Shown here one piece after another: positions 36,957 to 46,737 of a stretch of 64,000 nt of DNA (position 1 is the first letter of the stretch; each line of letters opens with the position of its first letter). A program made the translations under genes and the position numbers. This DNA is from Chloroflexota bacterium (GTDB lineage: Bacteria; Chloroflexota; UBA6077; SHYK01). Location of the stretch: NCBI GenBank assembly GCA_035652535.1, contig DASRDP010000058.1:1-64000 (forward strand), written 5' to 3'. The notes beneath the pieces were generated by a model. The model worked only from the letters and a program-made list of their open reading frames with translations. It had not been told where the DNA came from and did not search any database.

Positions 36957-38828
36957 ATGCATGGTCGCCCTCCACGTCGGCCCGGCCCGCGGCGTCGACC
37001 CTCCGGTGGTCCGCGTCAGAATGCTGCCGAGCGTGAAGCACCCGCGGCGGTGGCGCCCGCCGCGCCAAAGGCTCCCGTCGAGCTGCCGCCGTCGATATCG
37101 GTGAAGGACTTTGCCGATCGGATTGGCGTTTCGCCATCGAACGTCATTCGAGAGCTGCTTCAGAACGGCATCATCGCCAGCATCAATCAGACTATTGACT
37201 ACGAAACCGCGGCCATCGTCGCGGGCGACCTCGGTCTCGAGGTACGCGAGATGTCGATCCAGGTCGATGGGTCTGCCGGCGAAGAGGAGCCCGATCGGCC
37301 CGAGGACCTGCAGCCGCGTCCGCCGGTGGTCACCGTCATGGGTCACGTCGACCACGGCAAGACGAGCCTCCTCGACGCGATCCGAAAGACGCGAGTGACG
37401 GCGGGCGAGGCTGGCGGAATCACGCAGCACATCGGCGCGTATCAGGTCGAGGCGCAAGGCCAGCTCGTGACCTTCCTGGACACGCCCGGCCACGAAGCGT
37501 TCACGGCCATGCGCGCCCGCGGCGCCAAGGTGACCGACATCGCCGTCCTGGTGATCGCGGCGGACGACGGCGTGATGCCCCAGACCCGTGAGGCGGCCGA
37601 CCACGCGCGCGCGGCCGGGGTCCCCATCATCGTCGCGCTCAACAAGATCGACCGACCAGATGCCAATCCCGAGCGTGTAAAGCAGGAGCTGACGGAGATC
37701 GGTCTCGTGGTCGAAGACTACGGCGGCGACGTGGTCATGGTGCCCGTGTCGGCGCGCACCGGTGAAGGGATCGAAACGCTGCTCGAAATGATCCTGTTCG
37801 TCGCTGAAATGGGAAATTATCGGGCCAACCCCCATCGCACCGCGACGGGCAGCGTGATCGAAGCGAAGCTCGATAAGGCTCGTGGTCCGGTGGCCACCGT
37901 GCTGGTGGAGAACGGCACGCTCAGCGTCGGGGACGTTATCGTCGTGGGCGGCTACTCGGGCAGGATCAAAGCGCTCTTCAACGACAAAGGCAAGCGCATT
38001 CGTCACGCCGAGCCGGCGATGCCCGCCGAGGTCCTTGGCCTCGACGGCGTGCCCGAGGCGGGCACTCGCTTCCAGGTCGTCGCTGATGAGCGGGCGGCGC
38101 GCGCTCTCAGTCAGGCTGGGCGACGAGCCGCCGAGGCCCAGGGGGCGGCGGGCGCGCGAGAGGCCACGATTGAATCCATCATGGAAGGCATTCGCGCCGG
38201 GACGCTCAAGGAGCTGAACCTGATCGTGAAGGCTGACGTTCGCGGATCGCTGGAGGCCATCACCGGCGCCATTCAGAGCATCGCCGAGCAGGAACACGTG
38301 CAGCGTGAAGTGCGGACCAAGATCATCCACGCGGACATCGGAAATGTGACCGAATCCGACGTCATGCTCGCGGTCGCGTCAAAGGCGCCCATCATCGCCT
38401 TTAACGTTCGCGTCGAGCCCGGGGCGCGCCGCGCCGCCGATGCGCAGGGGGTCCAGATCCGGCCGTACAACGTCATCTACCACATGACCGAAGACATCGA
38501 GAAGCTGCTGAGCGGCATGCTCGAGCCGGAGTATCGCGAAGTCGTCGTGGGCGAGGCCGAGGTTCGCCAAGTGTTCAAGATCGGGCGAACGCGCGCTGCC
38601 GCCGGGTGCTATGTGACGTCGGGCACGATTCCGCGCAACAGCCAGGTTCGAATCTTCCGGGCCGGCCAGCTCGTTCTCGAGGGCAGACTCGAGAGTCTGC
38701 GGCGGTTCAAAGATGACGTCCGCGAGGTCCAGGCCGGGTACGAATGCGGCATCAGCATTGCGGGCTTCGCCGACTATCAAGAAGGCGACGTCATCCAGGC
38801 GTTCACCAAGGAAACCGTCGGCGGCTGA
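36957..38828 (+). CDS. infB: Translation initiation factor IF-2, short form
   Basis: A 623-residue GTPase that places initiator tRNA on the 30S subunit. The N-terminus is only about 50 basic, Pro/Arg-rich residues, followed by the IF2-N domain ([17 protein letters not shown]), G1 [15 protein letters not shown]3 DTPGHEAF, G4 NKID and domains II to IV (C-terminal [20 protein letters not shown]). Much shorter than the 890-residue E. coli form because the long N-terminal part is missing. GGGAGGAG precedes ATG 36957. Confidence 0.97.
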   Translation: MHGRPPRRPGPRRRPSGGPRQNAAEREAPAAVAPAAPKAPVELPPSISVKDFADRIGVSPSNVIRELLQNGIIASINQTIDYETAAIVAGDLGLEVREMSIQVDGSAGEEEPDRPEDLQPRPPVVTVMGHVDHGKTSLLDAIRKTRVTAGEAGGITQHIGAYQVEAQGQLVTFLDTPGHEAFTAMRARGAKVTDIAVLVIAADDGVMPQTREAADHARAAGVPIIVALNKIDRPDANPERVKQELTEIGLVVEDYGGDVVMVPVSARTGEGIETLLEMILFVAEMGNYRANPHRTATGSVIEAKLDKARGPVATVLVENGTLSVGDVIVVGGYSGRIKALFNDKGKRIRHAEPAMPAEVLGLDGVPEAGTRFQVVADERAARALSQAGRRAAEAQGAAGAREATIESIMEGIRAGTLKELNLIVKADVRGSLEAITGAIQSIAEQEHVQREVRTKIIHADIGNVTESDVMLAVASKAPIIAFNVRVEPGARRAADAQGVQIRPYNVIYHMTEDIEKLLSGMLEPEYREVVVGEAEVRQVFKIGRTRAAAGCYVTSGTIPRNSQVRIFRAGQLVLEGRLESLRRFKDDVREVQAGYECGISIAGFADYQEGDVIQAFTKETVGG

Positions 38829-38866
38829 TCGCGGCCTCGCAGCGAGAAGCCGAAGGGTGAAATGCG

Positions 38867-39217
38867 ATGCCGACATCCCGCCGCATGCAGCGGCTCAACG
38901 ACCAGATCCGCGATGAGCTGGCGGACCTGCTCGCCCGCGAAGCCCGCGATCCCCGCCTCCATGGCGTGATCAGCATCACCGGGGTTGAAACGGCGCCCGA
39001 CTTGAGCATAGCGCGAATCTACGTGAGCGTCCTCGGGGACGAGAAGGAAGCCGAGGCCACCGTCGCGCAGATTCGCCGCGCGACGTCGTTCTTTCGACGC
39101 GAGCTGGCAGCGCGCCTGAACCTCCGTCGGACGCCTGATCTGGACTTTCGGCTCGATCGCACCATCGCCGAGGGCGCCAGGATTCAGGAGCTGCTGCGCG
39201 AGATTCACGGTGCGTAG
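38867..39217 (+). CDS. rbfA: Ribosome-binding factor A
   Basis: A 116-residue KH-fold protein needed for 16S rRNA 5-prime-end maturation and cold adaptation. Marks: R-M-x-R-L-NDQIRDELADLLAREARDPR, ISITGVETAPDLSIARIYVSVLG and LAARLNLRRTPDLDFRLD. Complete. Its end overlaps the DHH phosphoesterase start by eight bases. Confidence 0.95.
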   Translation: MPTSRRMQRLNDQIRDELADLLAREARDPRLHGVISITGVETAPDLSIARIYVSVLGDEKEAEATVAQIRRATSFFRRELAARLNLRRTPDLDFRLDRTIAEGARIQELLREIHGA

Positions 39218-40265
39218 GAGCCCGTCGACAGCGAGTCTCGGGCCGCCGCTGCAGGGCGCCCTCGCGGGATCGCGGCGGGTCTTCATCACGGCCCACGCGG
39301 ACCCAGACCCGGACGCGCTCGGGAGCATGCTCGGCCTGTGCAACATCCTCCGGCGGGAGGGGTGGGACGCAACGCCCGTTTGCGTCGGACGCCGTCCGTC
39401 GTTCGCTGCGTCGCTCCCGGGCAACGAGTCCATCGTTTCGTTTCCGGATCGGCTGGGTCCTGGCGAGGCGCCCACCCTCCTGCTCAACGCCGGCGATGCG
39501 CTGGCCGTTATGGACACGCCGACCCCTGATCGAATGGCGGCCTTCTACGAGCTTCACCGTGACGTCCTGCACGATTGCCCGATCGTCGTTTTCGATCACC
39601 ACTACACCAACACGCGGTTCGGCACCGTCAACTATGTCGATTCCGCGGCGGCCGCCACTGCCGAAGTCGTCACGAGGGTCCTCGACGCGAGCGGACTGGC
39701 TCTCGACGCGGCAAGCGCCACGTGCCTGATGACGGCACTCGTGGGAGACACTCAGGGGTTCCGGACCGAGAGCACCACGGTGGAGTCGCTTCGCTTGGGC
39801 GCGCGCTTTGCGGCGGCCGGGGCACCCATCTTCCGCACCGCTGAGCTGCTCTTCAGCACGCGCCCGCTCTCCGCCATCAAGCTCTGGGGCGCGGCAATGG
39901 CCCAAGTTCAGGAAGCCGAGGGGTTCCTCTGGACCTGGGTGACCAGCGACATGCTGGCTGCCGCCGAGGCAACCCTCGAGGACGCCGAAGGGCTGGTGAA
40001 CTTTCTGCTGGCGTCTCAAAACACGCGCGTCGCCGTCGTCTTGAAGGAAACCCAAACGGGTGCCACCAAGGTCAGCATACGCACCATTCCCGGGGTCGAC
40101 GCCACGAAGATCGCCGGGTATTTTGGCGGCGGGGGCCATCAGCGGGCGGCCGGATGCACAATTGACGCGCCGCCTCGCCAGGCTGCGGACCGGCTCATCC
40201 CGCGCGTTCTCGAGGAGCTCGCTTCGTCGGCTCCGCCTCCGTCCGTGTCCGCGCAGCGGCCGTGA
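39210..40265 (+). CDS. nrnA: DHH/DHHA1 phosphoesterase, NrnA-like
   Basis: A 351-residue bifunctional-type nanoRNase and pAp phosphatase. DHH motifs: HADPDPDALGS (family HxxPDGDAxGS), the Asp in AGDALAVMDTPT, the DHH itself in VVFDHHYTNTRFG and [11 protein letters not shown]; the C-terminal DHHA1 domain ends in GGGGHQRAAG. It degrades 2-5 nt RNA and 3-prime-phosphoadenosine phosphate in studied homologues. GTG 39210 overlaps rbfA. The rbfA-nrnA-truB-ribF order is common in Gram-positive-type bacteria. Confidence 0.92.
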   Translation: MRRSPSTASLGPPLQGALAGSRRVFITAHADPDPDALGSMLGLCNILRREGWDATPVCVGRRPSFAASLPGNESIVSFPDRLGPGEAPTLLLNAGDALAVMDTPTPDRMAAFYELHRDVLHDCPIVVFDHHYTNTRFGTVNYVDSAAAATAEVVTRVLDASGLALDAASATCLMTALVGDTQGFRTESTTVESLRLGARFAAAGAPIFRTAELLFSTRPLSAIKLWGAAMAQVQEAEGFLWTWVTSDMLAAAEATLEDAEGLVNFLLASQNTRVAVVLKETQTGATKVSIRTIPGVDATKIAGYFGGGGHQRAAGCTIDAPPRQAADRLIPRVLEELASSAPPPSVSAQRP

Positions 40266-40301
40266 TCCGGCAAGCGTTTGAATCGATTGGCTGCCGACCG
40301 C

Positions 40302-41276
40302 ATGGCCAGGCCATCCGCACCGCACGTCGATGGGTACCTGAACGTCCTGAAACCGCCTGGGCTGACGTCGCACGACGTCGTGGCTCGCGTGCGACGACTC
40401 ACCGGCGCGCAGCGCGTCGGGCATACCGGAACGCTCGATCCGTCAGCGGCCGGCGTTCTGCCCCTCGCGCTGGGACGCGCGACGCGGACCGTCGATGCTT
40501 CCGCCTGGGACCGCAAGATGTACTGGGCCGACGTGCTGTTCGGCTTGTCCACGACCACGGACGACGCGGAGGGAGCGCCACTAGCTGTCGGCGACCCGTC
40601 GAATCTTGAAGAGTCCGACATTCGCGCGGCGCTGCGGAGCTTCATCGGGCAGATCGATCAGCGCCCACCGGCGTACTCGGCTGTGCACGTCGGGGGGGAG
40701 CGCGCGTATCGCGCGGCGCGGCGCGGCCTGGAGACCCGGCTCCCATCGCGCTCGGTCGTCATTCACGCAATACAGGTAGCGGTCTGGTCGCCGCCCCTGC
40801 TTTCGCTCCTCGTCGACTGCGGATCGGGTACCTACATTCGGGCTCTTGCGCGCGACATTGGCGAGGCGCTGGCCTGCCCCGCGCACCTGCAAGCGCTCGT
40901 CCGTCTCCGCGTCGGGCCCTTCGGGATTGGTGAAGCGACCGATCTCGCTTCGCTCGAAGCGCTCGGCGGTGGCGCAGCGTGGCTCTCGCTCGTTTGGCCA
41001 CCGGACATCGCGCTGCGCGAGACGCCGGCTGTTGTCTCGCCATCGTCGCGGTCGTTAGACTTCCTCTACGGGCGACGATGGTGCGCGGCGGGCGCCGAGG
41101 CCGGACCCGATAGGCCGCTCCCGACGGCGCGGGATGAGCGACCCATCTCCGCCGCGCCCCGAGCCCGGATCTATTCCGTCGAGGGCGACCTCTTGGGCGT
41201 CGCCGTTCAACGCGACGGCGAGGAGTGGCAGCCCGTCCTCAGCTTTGTTCGGAGCCCGGCGCACCATCTGTCCTAA
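40302..41276 (+). CDS. truB: tRNA pseudouridine-55 synthase TruB
   Basis: A protein of about 324 residues that forms pseudouridine 55 in the T-loop of tRNAs. It has YLNVLKPPGLTSHDVV, the catalytic Asp46 in RVGHTGTLDPSAAGVLP, PPAYSAVHVGGERAY and YIRALARDIG. The C-terminal 100 residues are less conserved and include an Arg/Pro-rich part. ATG 40302 is used; TTG 40278, eight codons upstream, is possible, and neither has a clear ribosome-binding site. Confidence 0.94.
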   Translation: MARPSAPHVDGYLNVLKPPGLTSHDVVARVRRLTGAQRVGHTGTLDPSAAGVLPLALGRATRTVDASAWDRKMYWADVLFGLSTTTDDAEGAPLAVGDPSNLEESDIRAALRSFIGQIDQRPPAYSAVHVGGERAYRAARRGLETRLPSRSVVIHAIQVAVWSPPLLSLLVDCGSGTYIRALARDIGEALACPAHLQALVRLRVGPFGIGEATDLASLEALGGGAAWLSLVWPPDIALRETPAVVSPSSRSLDFLYGRRWCAAGAEAGPDRPLPTARDERPISAAPRARIYSVEGDLLGVAVQRDGEEWQPVLSFVRSPAHHLS

Positions 41277-41295
41277 ATGAGGTCCAGGTAAGCGC

Positions 41296-42237
41296 GTGGA
41301 GCACGACACTCCGGAAGTTGCCCTCACCATTGGTGTGTTCGATGGCGTCCATCGAGGCCATCAGGACCTCGTGCGCCGGATGGTCGAATCCGCGCGTCGC
41401 GCCGGCCTGGCAGCGCATTGCATCACGTTCGATCCTGATCCCGAGGCGTTTCTCCGTCCAGAGCGTCCGCCCAAGGCGTTGACCGATCCCGGCGAGCGCT
41501 CGTCGCTCCTTCGGGACCTCGGCGTCGAGTGCGTCGAAGTTGTCCCGTTCGACGCTGCCGTGGCGTCCGAGACGGCCGAACAATTCCTCCGCGACGTGAG
41601 TCAGCGGTGTCGGCCGCGCCAGATCTGGGTTGGCGAAGATTTCGCCCTCGGGCACGACCGCGCCGGTACAGTGCCCGTGATCCGGGAGCTTGGGAGATCG
41701 ATGGGCTTTGACGTGACGTCGGTGCCGCTTCTGATGCACGCGGGTCGACCGATCAGCAGCTCGTGGGTGCGATCAGCCCTCGCGTCGGGCGACGTCGGGC
41801 TCGCCGAGAGGCTGTTGGGGCGCCCATACACGATCTCCGGCATCGTGGAACCGGGGGCCCGGCGTGGGCGGTTGCTCGGCTTTCCGACGGCCAACGTCTC
41901 GCCACCCCCCGGACGGGCGCTGCCTGCAGACGGCGTCTATTTCGTGATGGTCACCGTCACCTCGAGTCCGGACGGACCGGACCCATCGCCCACCCAGAGG
42001 CGGTTCGGTGTCGTGAACCTCGGGGGACGGCCGACTTTCGACGAGGCCGAGCGCCTGCTGGAAACGCACATCCTGGACTTCGCCGGAGACCTGTATGGCG
42101 CCCGACTTGCCGTATCCTTTCTTGCACAGCTTCGGGGGACTCAGCGCTTCGCGTCCATCGACGAGCTTCGATTGCAGATCGATCGGGACGTGGACCGGGC
42201 GCGCAAACTCGTGGCAGAGCGATCAGAGCGATCGTGA
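41296..42237 (+). CDS. ribF: Bifunctional riboflavin kinase / FAD synthetase
   Basis: A 313-residue enzyme that converts riboflavin to FMN and FMN to FAD. The N-terminal nucleotidyltransferase domain begins TIGVFDGVHRGHQDLV and ends with ISSSWVRSAL; the kinase domain contains GIVEPGARRGRLLGFPTANV and GVVNLGGRPTFD. The flavin-binding Glu is in ETHILDF. GTG 41296, 20 bases after the truB stop. No FMN riboswitch-like leader is present, consistent with its place inside an operon. Confidence 0.95.
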   Translation: MEHDTPEVALTIGVFDGVHRGHQDLVRRMVESARRAGLAAHCITFDPDPEAFLRPERPPKALTDPGERSSLLRDLGVECVEVVPFDAAVASETAEQFLRDVSQRCRPRQIWVGEDFALGHDRAGTVPVIRELGRSMGFDVTSVPLLMHAGRPISSSWVRSALASGDVGLAERLLGRPYTISGIVEPGARRGRLLGFPTANVSPPPGRALPADGVYFVMVTVTSSPDGPDPSPTQRRFGVVNLGGRPTFDEAERLLETHILDFAGDLYGARLAVSFLAQLRGTQRFASIDELRLQIDRDVDRARKLVAERSERS

Positions 42238-42258
42238 TACAGCGCAAGGAGCGGTAGG

Positions 42259-42465
42259 ATGCCCGTCTACGAATACTATTGCCGCCAGTGCGACACCAAG
42301 TTCGAGAAGCTCCAGCCGATGAGCGCCTCGGCCGAGCCCGCGGTCTGCCCGGAGTGCCACGCAGGGGCGCTGCGCACCCTCTCCGTCATCGCCGGTCGCG
42401 GGCACGGGGACGATGGGATCGGCGCAGGGGGGTGCGCCTGCGGTGGGGCGTGCAGCTGCGCCTGA
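42259..42465 (+). CDS. FmdB-type small zinc-ribbon protein
   Basis: A 68-residue protein starting MPVYEYYCRQCDTKFEKLQ, with a second Cys pair in CPECHAG, forming a four-Cys zinc ribbon. After a Gly-rich linker the C-terminal ten residues hold four more Cys (CACGGACSCA), as in many FmdB homologues. The family is linked to regulation of formamidase operons in one organism; the general function is unknown. AGGAGCGG precedes ATG 42259. Ends 43 bases from the convergent EF-G-like gene. Confidence 0.9.
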   Translation: MPVYEYYCRQCDTKFEKLQPMSASAEPAVCPECHAGALRTLSVIAGRGHGDDGIGAGGCACGGACSCA

Positions 42466-42507
42466 GGAGCGCGCCAGTCATCGGGCCCGGCAGGCCGAGG
42501 CTGCGCC

Positions 42508-44550
42508 CTACTTCTGAGCGGCGTGTTCCGCCTTCAGCTTCTCCACGAGCTGCTGCGCCACGTGGGCCGGCACCTCCTGATAATGCGAGAAGCGCATCGA
42601 GTACGTGCCGCGTCCCTGGGTGAGCGCTCGAAGATCGGTCGCGTAGCGGAGAATTTCGGCCTGGGGGACGTCCGCCGAGATCGTCGTCGTTCCCCCCTCG
42701 GGGTTCATCCCGTGCACCTGCGCGCGTTTCGTGTTCAGGTCGCCGATGACGTCGCCGGTGAACTCGTCGGGGACGGTGATCTCGAGCTCCATGATGGGCT
42801 CGAGCAGCTCGAGGCCGGCCTCCGAGGCCGCCTTCTTGAACGCGAGCGAGCCGGCGATCTTGAATGCCATCTCCGACGAGTCGACGGGGTGTTCCTTTCC
42901 GTCATAGAGGGTCGCGCGCACGTCCACGACCGGATATCCGGCCAGGACGCCCTCCTCCATCGCCTCGCGAATGCCCTTCTCGACCGCTGGCCGATAACTC
43001 TGCGAGACCACGCCCCCGACGATCCGATCTACAAACTCAAACCCTCCGCCCCGCTCGAGCGGCTCCAGCTCGATCCAGCAGACCCCGTACTGGCCGTGGC
43101 CACCCGTCTGTCGGACGTACCGGCCCTCCGCTTTCGCCGATGACCGGATCGTCTCGCGGTAGGGCACGCGCGGCGTCGAGAGTGTCACGTTGACGCCGAA
43201 CTTGCGCTGCATCCGCTCGCAGGCGATCTCCAGGTGCGATTCGCCGAGACCGGACAGAATCATCTCGCCAGTGGAGGACTCGCGATGCACCGACAGGGTG
43301 GGGTCTTCCTCGATCATCCGCGCGAGGGACGGGCTCAGCTTTTCGAGATCATTCTTCGTTTTCGGTTCGATGGCGGCAGAGTACGCCGGTTCCGGGAATT
43401 TGATGCGGGCGAGCGTGATCGGGTGGTCCTTTGTCGTCAGCGTGTCGCCCGTTCGGGTCTCGCTCAGCTTCGGCACCACCCCGATGTCACCCATGGGGAT
43501 CGACGGGATCGGCTCTTGCTGCTTCCCACGCATCATGAAGAGCTGCCCGATGCGCTCTTCCTTCCGACGCTCGGAGTTCCAGACGTGGCTGTCGGAGTGC
43601 ACCTCACCACGATAGGAGCGGAGGAAGCTCAGCCTCCCGATGAACGGATCGGAAATGGTCTTGAAGACCAGCGCCGCGACTCCGTCGGCTCCATCTCCCG
43701 ATTCGATTCGCGGTTTTGCCTGAGAAGCCGGCGGCGCGAACGCGACGATGGCGTCGAGAAGGCTCCGGATCCCCCGCACCTGGAGGGCGGATCCGGCCAG
43801 GACGGGCACCACGCGTCCATCGGCGAAGCCCGAGCGGATCGCGGAGCGGATCTCGTCTGTGGAAAGCTCGCCCTCTTCGAGGTACTTTGTCAGGAGATCG
43901 TCGTTCAGCTCCGCCGCGGACTCGATCAACATCTCGCGATACCGCGCGACATCCCCAGCCGCGTCATCCGGAACTGACGCAGGGGCTCCCTTCTCGTCGA
44001 GGATGGCCTGCTCTGCAATGACGTCCGCGACGCCGCGAAACGCGCTTTCGGCGCCGATGGGGATCGAGAGCGCGAGAACGCCCGTGCCGAACCGCTCGCG
44101 GAGCTGGTCGAACACCTGATGGAAATTCGCGTTCTCGCGATCGAGCCGATTGACGAAGACCATGATGGGGCGGTCGTCGGCGGCGGCCTGTCGGCGAGCG
44201 GCATCGGTGCCGACCTGGAGACCGGAAACGCCGTCCACCACGAGCAGCGCAGTGTCGCTGACGGCCATCGCCTGGACCACCTCGCCGAAGAAGTCGGCGT
44301 AGCCGGGAGCGTCGATGACATTGATTTTCGTGTCGGTCCACTCCAGCGGCGCAAGCGCGGCGCTGATGGACATCTTGCGCTTCACTTCGTCGGGGTCGTA
44401 GTCGGTGGTGGCGGAGCCGTCATCGACGCGTCCGAGCCGACTGATCGCGCCCGCGTGGAAGAGCATCGCCTCTGCGAGCGTCGTCTTGCCGGCGCCGCCA
44501 TGGCCGAACAATCCGACGTTGCGAATTGCATCAGCCGTGTAGCTCTTCAT
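42508..44550 (-). CDS. Elongation factor G paralogue (EF-G2-like translational GTPase)
   Basis: A 680-residue five-domain GTPase of the EF-G family. G1 is FGHGGAGKTTLAEAML, G3 is DAPGYADF with Tyr84 where true EF-G has the catalytic His, G4 is NRLD (134-137) instead of NKMD. Domains II-V are intact, including TGGHGQYG in domain IV and the C-terminal LTQGRGTYSMRFSHYQEVP. These changes match the EF-G2 class, whose members bind GTP and ribosomes but whose cellular role is unclear. It stands alone, not with rpsL-rpsG-tuf, so another gene probably supplies canonical EF-G. Confidence 0.9.
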   Translation of the reverse strand: MKSYTADAIRNVGLFGHGGAGKTTLAEAMLFHAGAISRLGRVDDGSATTDYDPDEVKRKMSISAALAPLEWTDTKINVIDAPGYADFFGEVVQAMAVSDTALLVVDGVSGLQVGTDAARRQAAADDRPIMVFVNRLDRENANFHQVFDQLRERFGTGVLALSIPIGAESAFRGVADVIAEQAILDEKGAPASVPDDAAGDVARYREMLIESAAELNDDLLTKYLEEGELSTDEIRSAIRSGFADGRVVPVLAGSALQVRGIRSLLDAIVAFAPPASQAKPRIESGDGADGVAALVFKTISDPFIGRLSFLRSYRGEVHSDSHVWNSERRKEERIGQLFMMRGKQQEPIPSIPMGDIGVVPKLSETRTGDTLTTKDHPITLARIKFPEPAYSAAIEPKTKNDLEKLSPSLARMIEEDPTLSVHRESSTGEMILSGLGESHLEIACERMQRKFGVNVTLSTPRVPYRETIRSSAKAEGRYVRQTGGHGQYGVCWIELEPLERGGGFEFVDRIVGGVVSQSYRPAVEKGIREAMEEGVLAGYPVVDVRATLYDGKEHPVDSSEMAFKIAGSLAFKKAASEAGLELLEPIMELEITVPDEFTGDVIGDLNTKRAQVHGMNPEGGTTTISADVPQAEILRYATDLRALTQGRGTYSMRFSHYQEVPAHVAQQLVEKLKAEHAAQK

Positions 44551-44624
44551 GACCTACTCTCCCAAAAAGCGGATTACCGTGAGCGCGGTGGCGCGTCAGG
44601 GCTCGCATCCCAGCACGCATGGTT

Positions 44625-44633
44625 AATATAGCA
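44625..44633 (-). promoter_or_regulatory. Extended -10 promoter for the EF-G paralogue
   Basis: On the minus strand TGCTATATT (44633-44625) matches TGnTATAAT with one change. It is one of the very few AT-rich spots in the region, and gives a leader of about 70 bases before ATG 44550. No -35 seen. Confidence 0.48.
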
Positions 44634-44678
44634 GAGGGGTTTTCGGGCGCCCCGAAGCGCGTTCTGAAGGGAGCTGAC

Positions 44679-45380
44679 GTGATTCCAATCAGCGACAGTC
44701 CGCGACGGAGGTCGTTTCCCTGGGTCACGATTCTCATCATTGCCCTGAATATCGCCGTCTTTCTGTACGAGTTAACGCTCAACGGGACGCAGCTTGATCG
44801 ATTCACCCAATCGGTGGGCGTGGTTCCCGTCGAGATCTCCACCGGACGCGACATCCCGCCCGCCGACCCTGGACCCGTCTACGTCACGCTCCTGACGTCC
44901 ATGTTCGTGCACGGGGGATTCCTGCACATCGCCAGCAACATGCTCTATCTCTGGGTTTTCGGCGACAACGTCGAGGACGCATTCGGCCACCTCGGGTATC
45001 TCCTCTTCTATCTGGTGACGGGTGTCGTCGCCGGCCTTACGCAGGTCCTGATCAACACGACGGCGACGGTACCCAGCATCGGCGCCAGCGGCGCAATCGC
45101 CGGCGTCCTGGGCGCGTACCTGCTGCTGTACCCCAGAGCCGACGTGCGGACCATTCTGTTCATCGGGCCCTTCCTGACCGTGCCGCGAATATCCGCCCTC
45201 TTCTTGATTGGCTTCTGGTTCCTGACGCAGCTACTCTCGGGTGTTGCCGCGCTCGAGGTGAGCACGCAGCAAACCGGAGGTGTCGCATTCTGGGCGCACA
45301 TCGGCGGGTTCATCTCGGGGTTCGTGCTCGCCCTCGTCTTTCGGCCGCGTCGGGCCGCGGTCTCCAGGACCGCGTGGTAG
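44679..45380 (+). CDS. Rhomboid family intramembrane serine protease
   Basis: A 233-residue polytopic membrane protease with six to seven hydrophobic segments. The catalytic dyad is Ser137 in SIGASGAIAG and His207 in FWAHIGGF; MFVHGGFLHIASNMLYL supplies the HxxxN oxyanion motif. Substrates unknown. GTG 44679 is chosen over the longer frame from 44619 because AAGGGAG (44667-44673) is five bases upstream and the protein then begins MIPISDSPRRR, as usual in the family. Divergent from the EF-G-like gene. Confidence 0.92.
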   Translation: MIPISDSPRRRSFPWVTILIIALNIAVFLYELTLNGTQLDRFTQSVGVVPVEISTGRDIPPADPGPVYVTLLTSMFVHGGFLHIASNMLYLWVFGDNVEDAFGHLGYLLFYLVTGVVAGLTQVLINTTATVPSIGASGAIAGVLGAYLLLYPRADVRTILFIGPFLTVPRISALFLIGFWFLTQLLSGVAALEVSTQQTGGVAFWAHIGGFISGFVLALVFRPRRAAVSRTAW

Positions 45381-45383
45381 AAT
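45375..45383 (+). promoter_or_regulatory. Candidate extended -10 element before yebC
   Basis: TGGTAGAAT (45375-45383) overlaps the rhomboid stop codon and matches the extended -10 pattern with one change. Leader of about 75 bases to GTG 45464. No -35 evident. Confidence 0.35.
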
Positions 45384-45463
45384 CCGATAGTGTCGAGCGC
45401 GCGTGCACTCGGCAACGTTGTCTATGCAGTTGGACAGACTTCTGAGGACGAGCTAGGGAACAG

Positions 45464-46216
45464 GTGTCAGGACACTCCAAGTGGGCACAGATCAAGCGGC
45501 AAAAAGGGGTCGCTGACGTCAAGCGCGGTCAAATTTTCACGAAGCTGGGACGGGAGATCTCCGTCGCGGTTCGGGAGGGCGGCCCCAACGCCGACGCCAA
45601 TCCGCGACTTCGCCTCGCGATCGATCGCGCGCGGGCCGCGAACATGCCAATTGACACAATCGACCGCGCCATCAAACGCGCCGCCGGCGGCCCCGAGGGA
45701 GCAGCCCTCGACCAGGTGACCTACGAAGGGTACGGGCCCGGCGGGGCGGCGATCCTGGTCGAAGTCTTGACGGACAATCGCAACCGGGCCGTGGCCGAGG
45801 TGCGAAGCGCCTTCACCCGCGCTGGCGGCAGCCTCGGCGAAGCGGGCTGCGTCGCGTGGATGTTCAATCAGCAAGGGCTGCTCACCATCGAGGCGGACGG
45901 GAACGATCCAGACGAGATCAGCCTCTGGGCGATCGACGCCGGGGCGGAGGACGTGCGCGTGGACGGCAGCACGGTCGAGGTGTACACCGCTCCGGGCGAT
46001 CTCGAGAGCGCTCGATCCGCCCTCGCCGCGCGCAAGGCGAACATCACCGGCGCGGAGCTGGCAATGGTGCCCACGACGTCGATCTCGCTCGACCCGAAGG
46101 AGGCGGCTTCGACGTTGCGGCTGATGGAGCGTCTCGAAGACCTGGACGACGTCCAAAAGGTCTACACGAACCTGGAGATCTCGGAGGAGGCGCTCGCCGA
46201 GTACGAGCAGCGGTGA
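45464..46216 (+). CDS. yebC: YebC/PmpR family protein
   Basis: A 250-residue protein beginning MSGHSKWAQIKRQKGVADVKRG, followed by NPRLRLAIDRARAANMP, YEGYGPGGAAILVEVLTDNRNR and the domain-2/3 block. Family members act as DNA-binding regulators or, by newer evidence, as translation factors that relieve ribosome stalling. As in many bacteria it precedes ruvC. GTG 45464; AGGGAA lies a few bases upstream. Ends with a GTGA overlap with ruvC. Confidence 0.95.
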   Translation: MSGHSKWAQIKRQKGVADVKRGQIFTKLGREISVAVREGGPNADANPRLRLAIDRARAANMPIDTIDRAIKRAAGGPEGAALDQVTYEGYGPGGAAILVEVLTDNRNRAVAEVRSAFTRAGGSLGEAGCVAWMFNQQGLLTIEADGNDPDEISLWAIDAGAEDVRVDGSTVEVYTAPGDLESARSALAARKANITGAELAMVPTTSISLDPKEAASTLRLMERLEDLDDVQKVYTNLEISEEALAEYEQR

Positions 46217-46737
46217 GCGAGCGCGTTCGGACGATTCTCGGGATCGATCCGGGAATCGCGCTGCTCGGCTATGGTGTCGTGGAGTCCCGCGGCGAATCCC
46301 TCGCTCACCTGGAACACGGGTGTGTCGCCACTCCGTCCGGCACCGCGCTCCCAGCCCGTCTCCGGGCGCTGTACGAGGGCCTCAGCGGGGTCATTCGGCG
46401 GTATTCGATAACCGATGTTGCGATGGAGTCGCTATTTCACTCTCGGAACGTCACGACGGCGGTTTCCGTTGGGCAAGCCCGGGGCGTTGCGATGCTGGCG
46501 ACGGTGTGTGGCGACACGGCGTACGCGGAATACACGCCAACGGCCGTGAAGCAGCTGGTCACGGGGTACGGCCGGGCTTCAAAGCGGCAGATGCAGGAGA
46601 TGATTCGCCTGCTGCTGCGACTGGATTCGCTTCCCACGCCGGACGATGCCGCGGACGCGCTTGCCGTGGCGATCTGCCACGCCCGCCGCGCCGATCTCGA
46701 CGCCATCGTCTCGAACGCCGCCGCTCGCGCGCAATGA
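46213..46737 (+). CDS. ruvC: Holliday junction resolvase RuvC
   Basis: A 174-residue endonuclease that cuts four-way DNA junctions. The four catalytic acids are in ILGIDPG, VAMESLF and the C-terminal PDDAADALAVAICH. It also has the DNA-binding SVGQARGVAM and YTPTAVKQLVTGYGRASK. GTG 46213 overlaps yebC; the end overlaps ruvA (ATGA). ruvB, the usual third member, does not follow. Confidence 0.96.
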   Translation: MSERVRTILGIDPGIALLGYGVVESRGESLAHLEHGCVATPSGTALPARLRALYEGLSGVIRRYSITDVAMESLFHSRNVTTAVSVGQARGVAMLATVCGDTAYAEYTPTAVKQLVTGYGRASKRQMQEMIRLLLRLDSLPTPDDAADALAVAICHARRADLDAIVSNAAARAQ

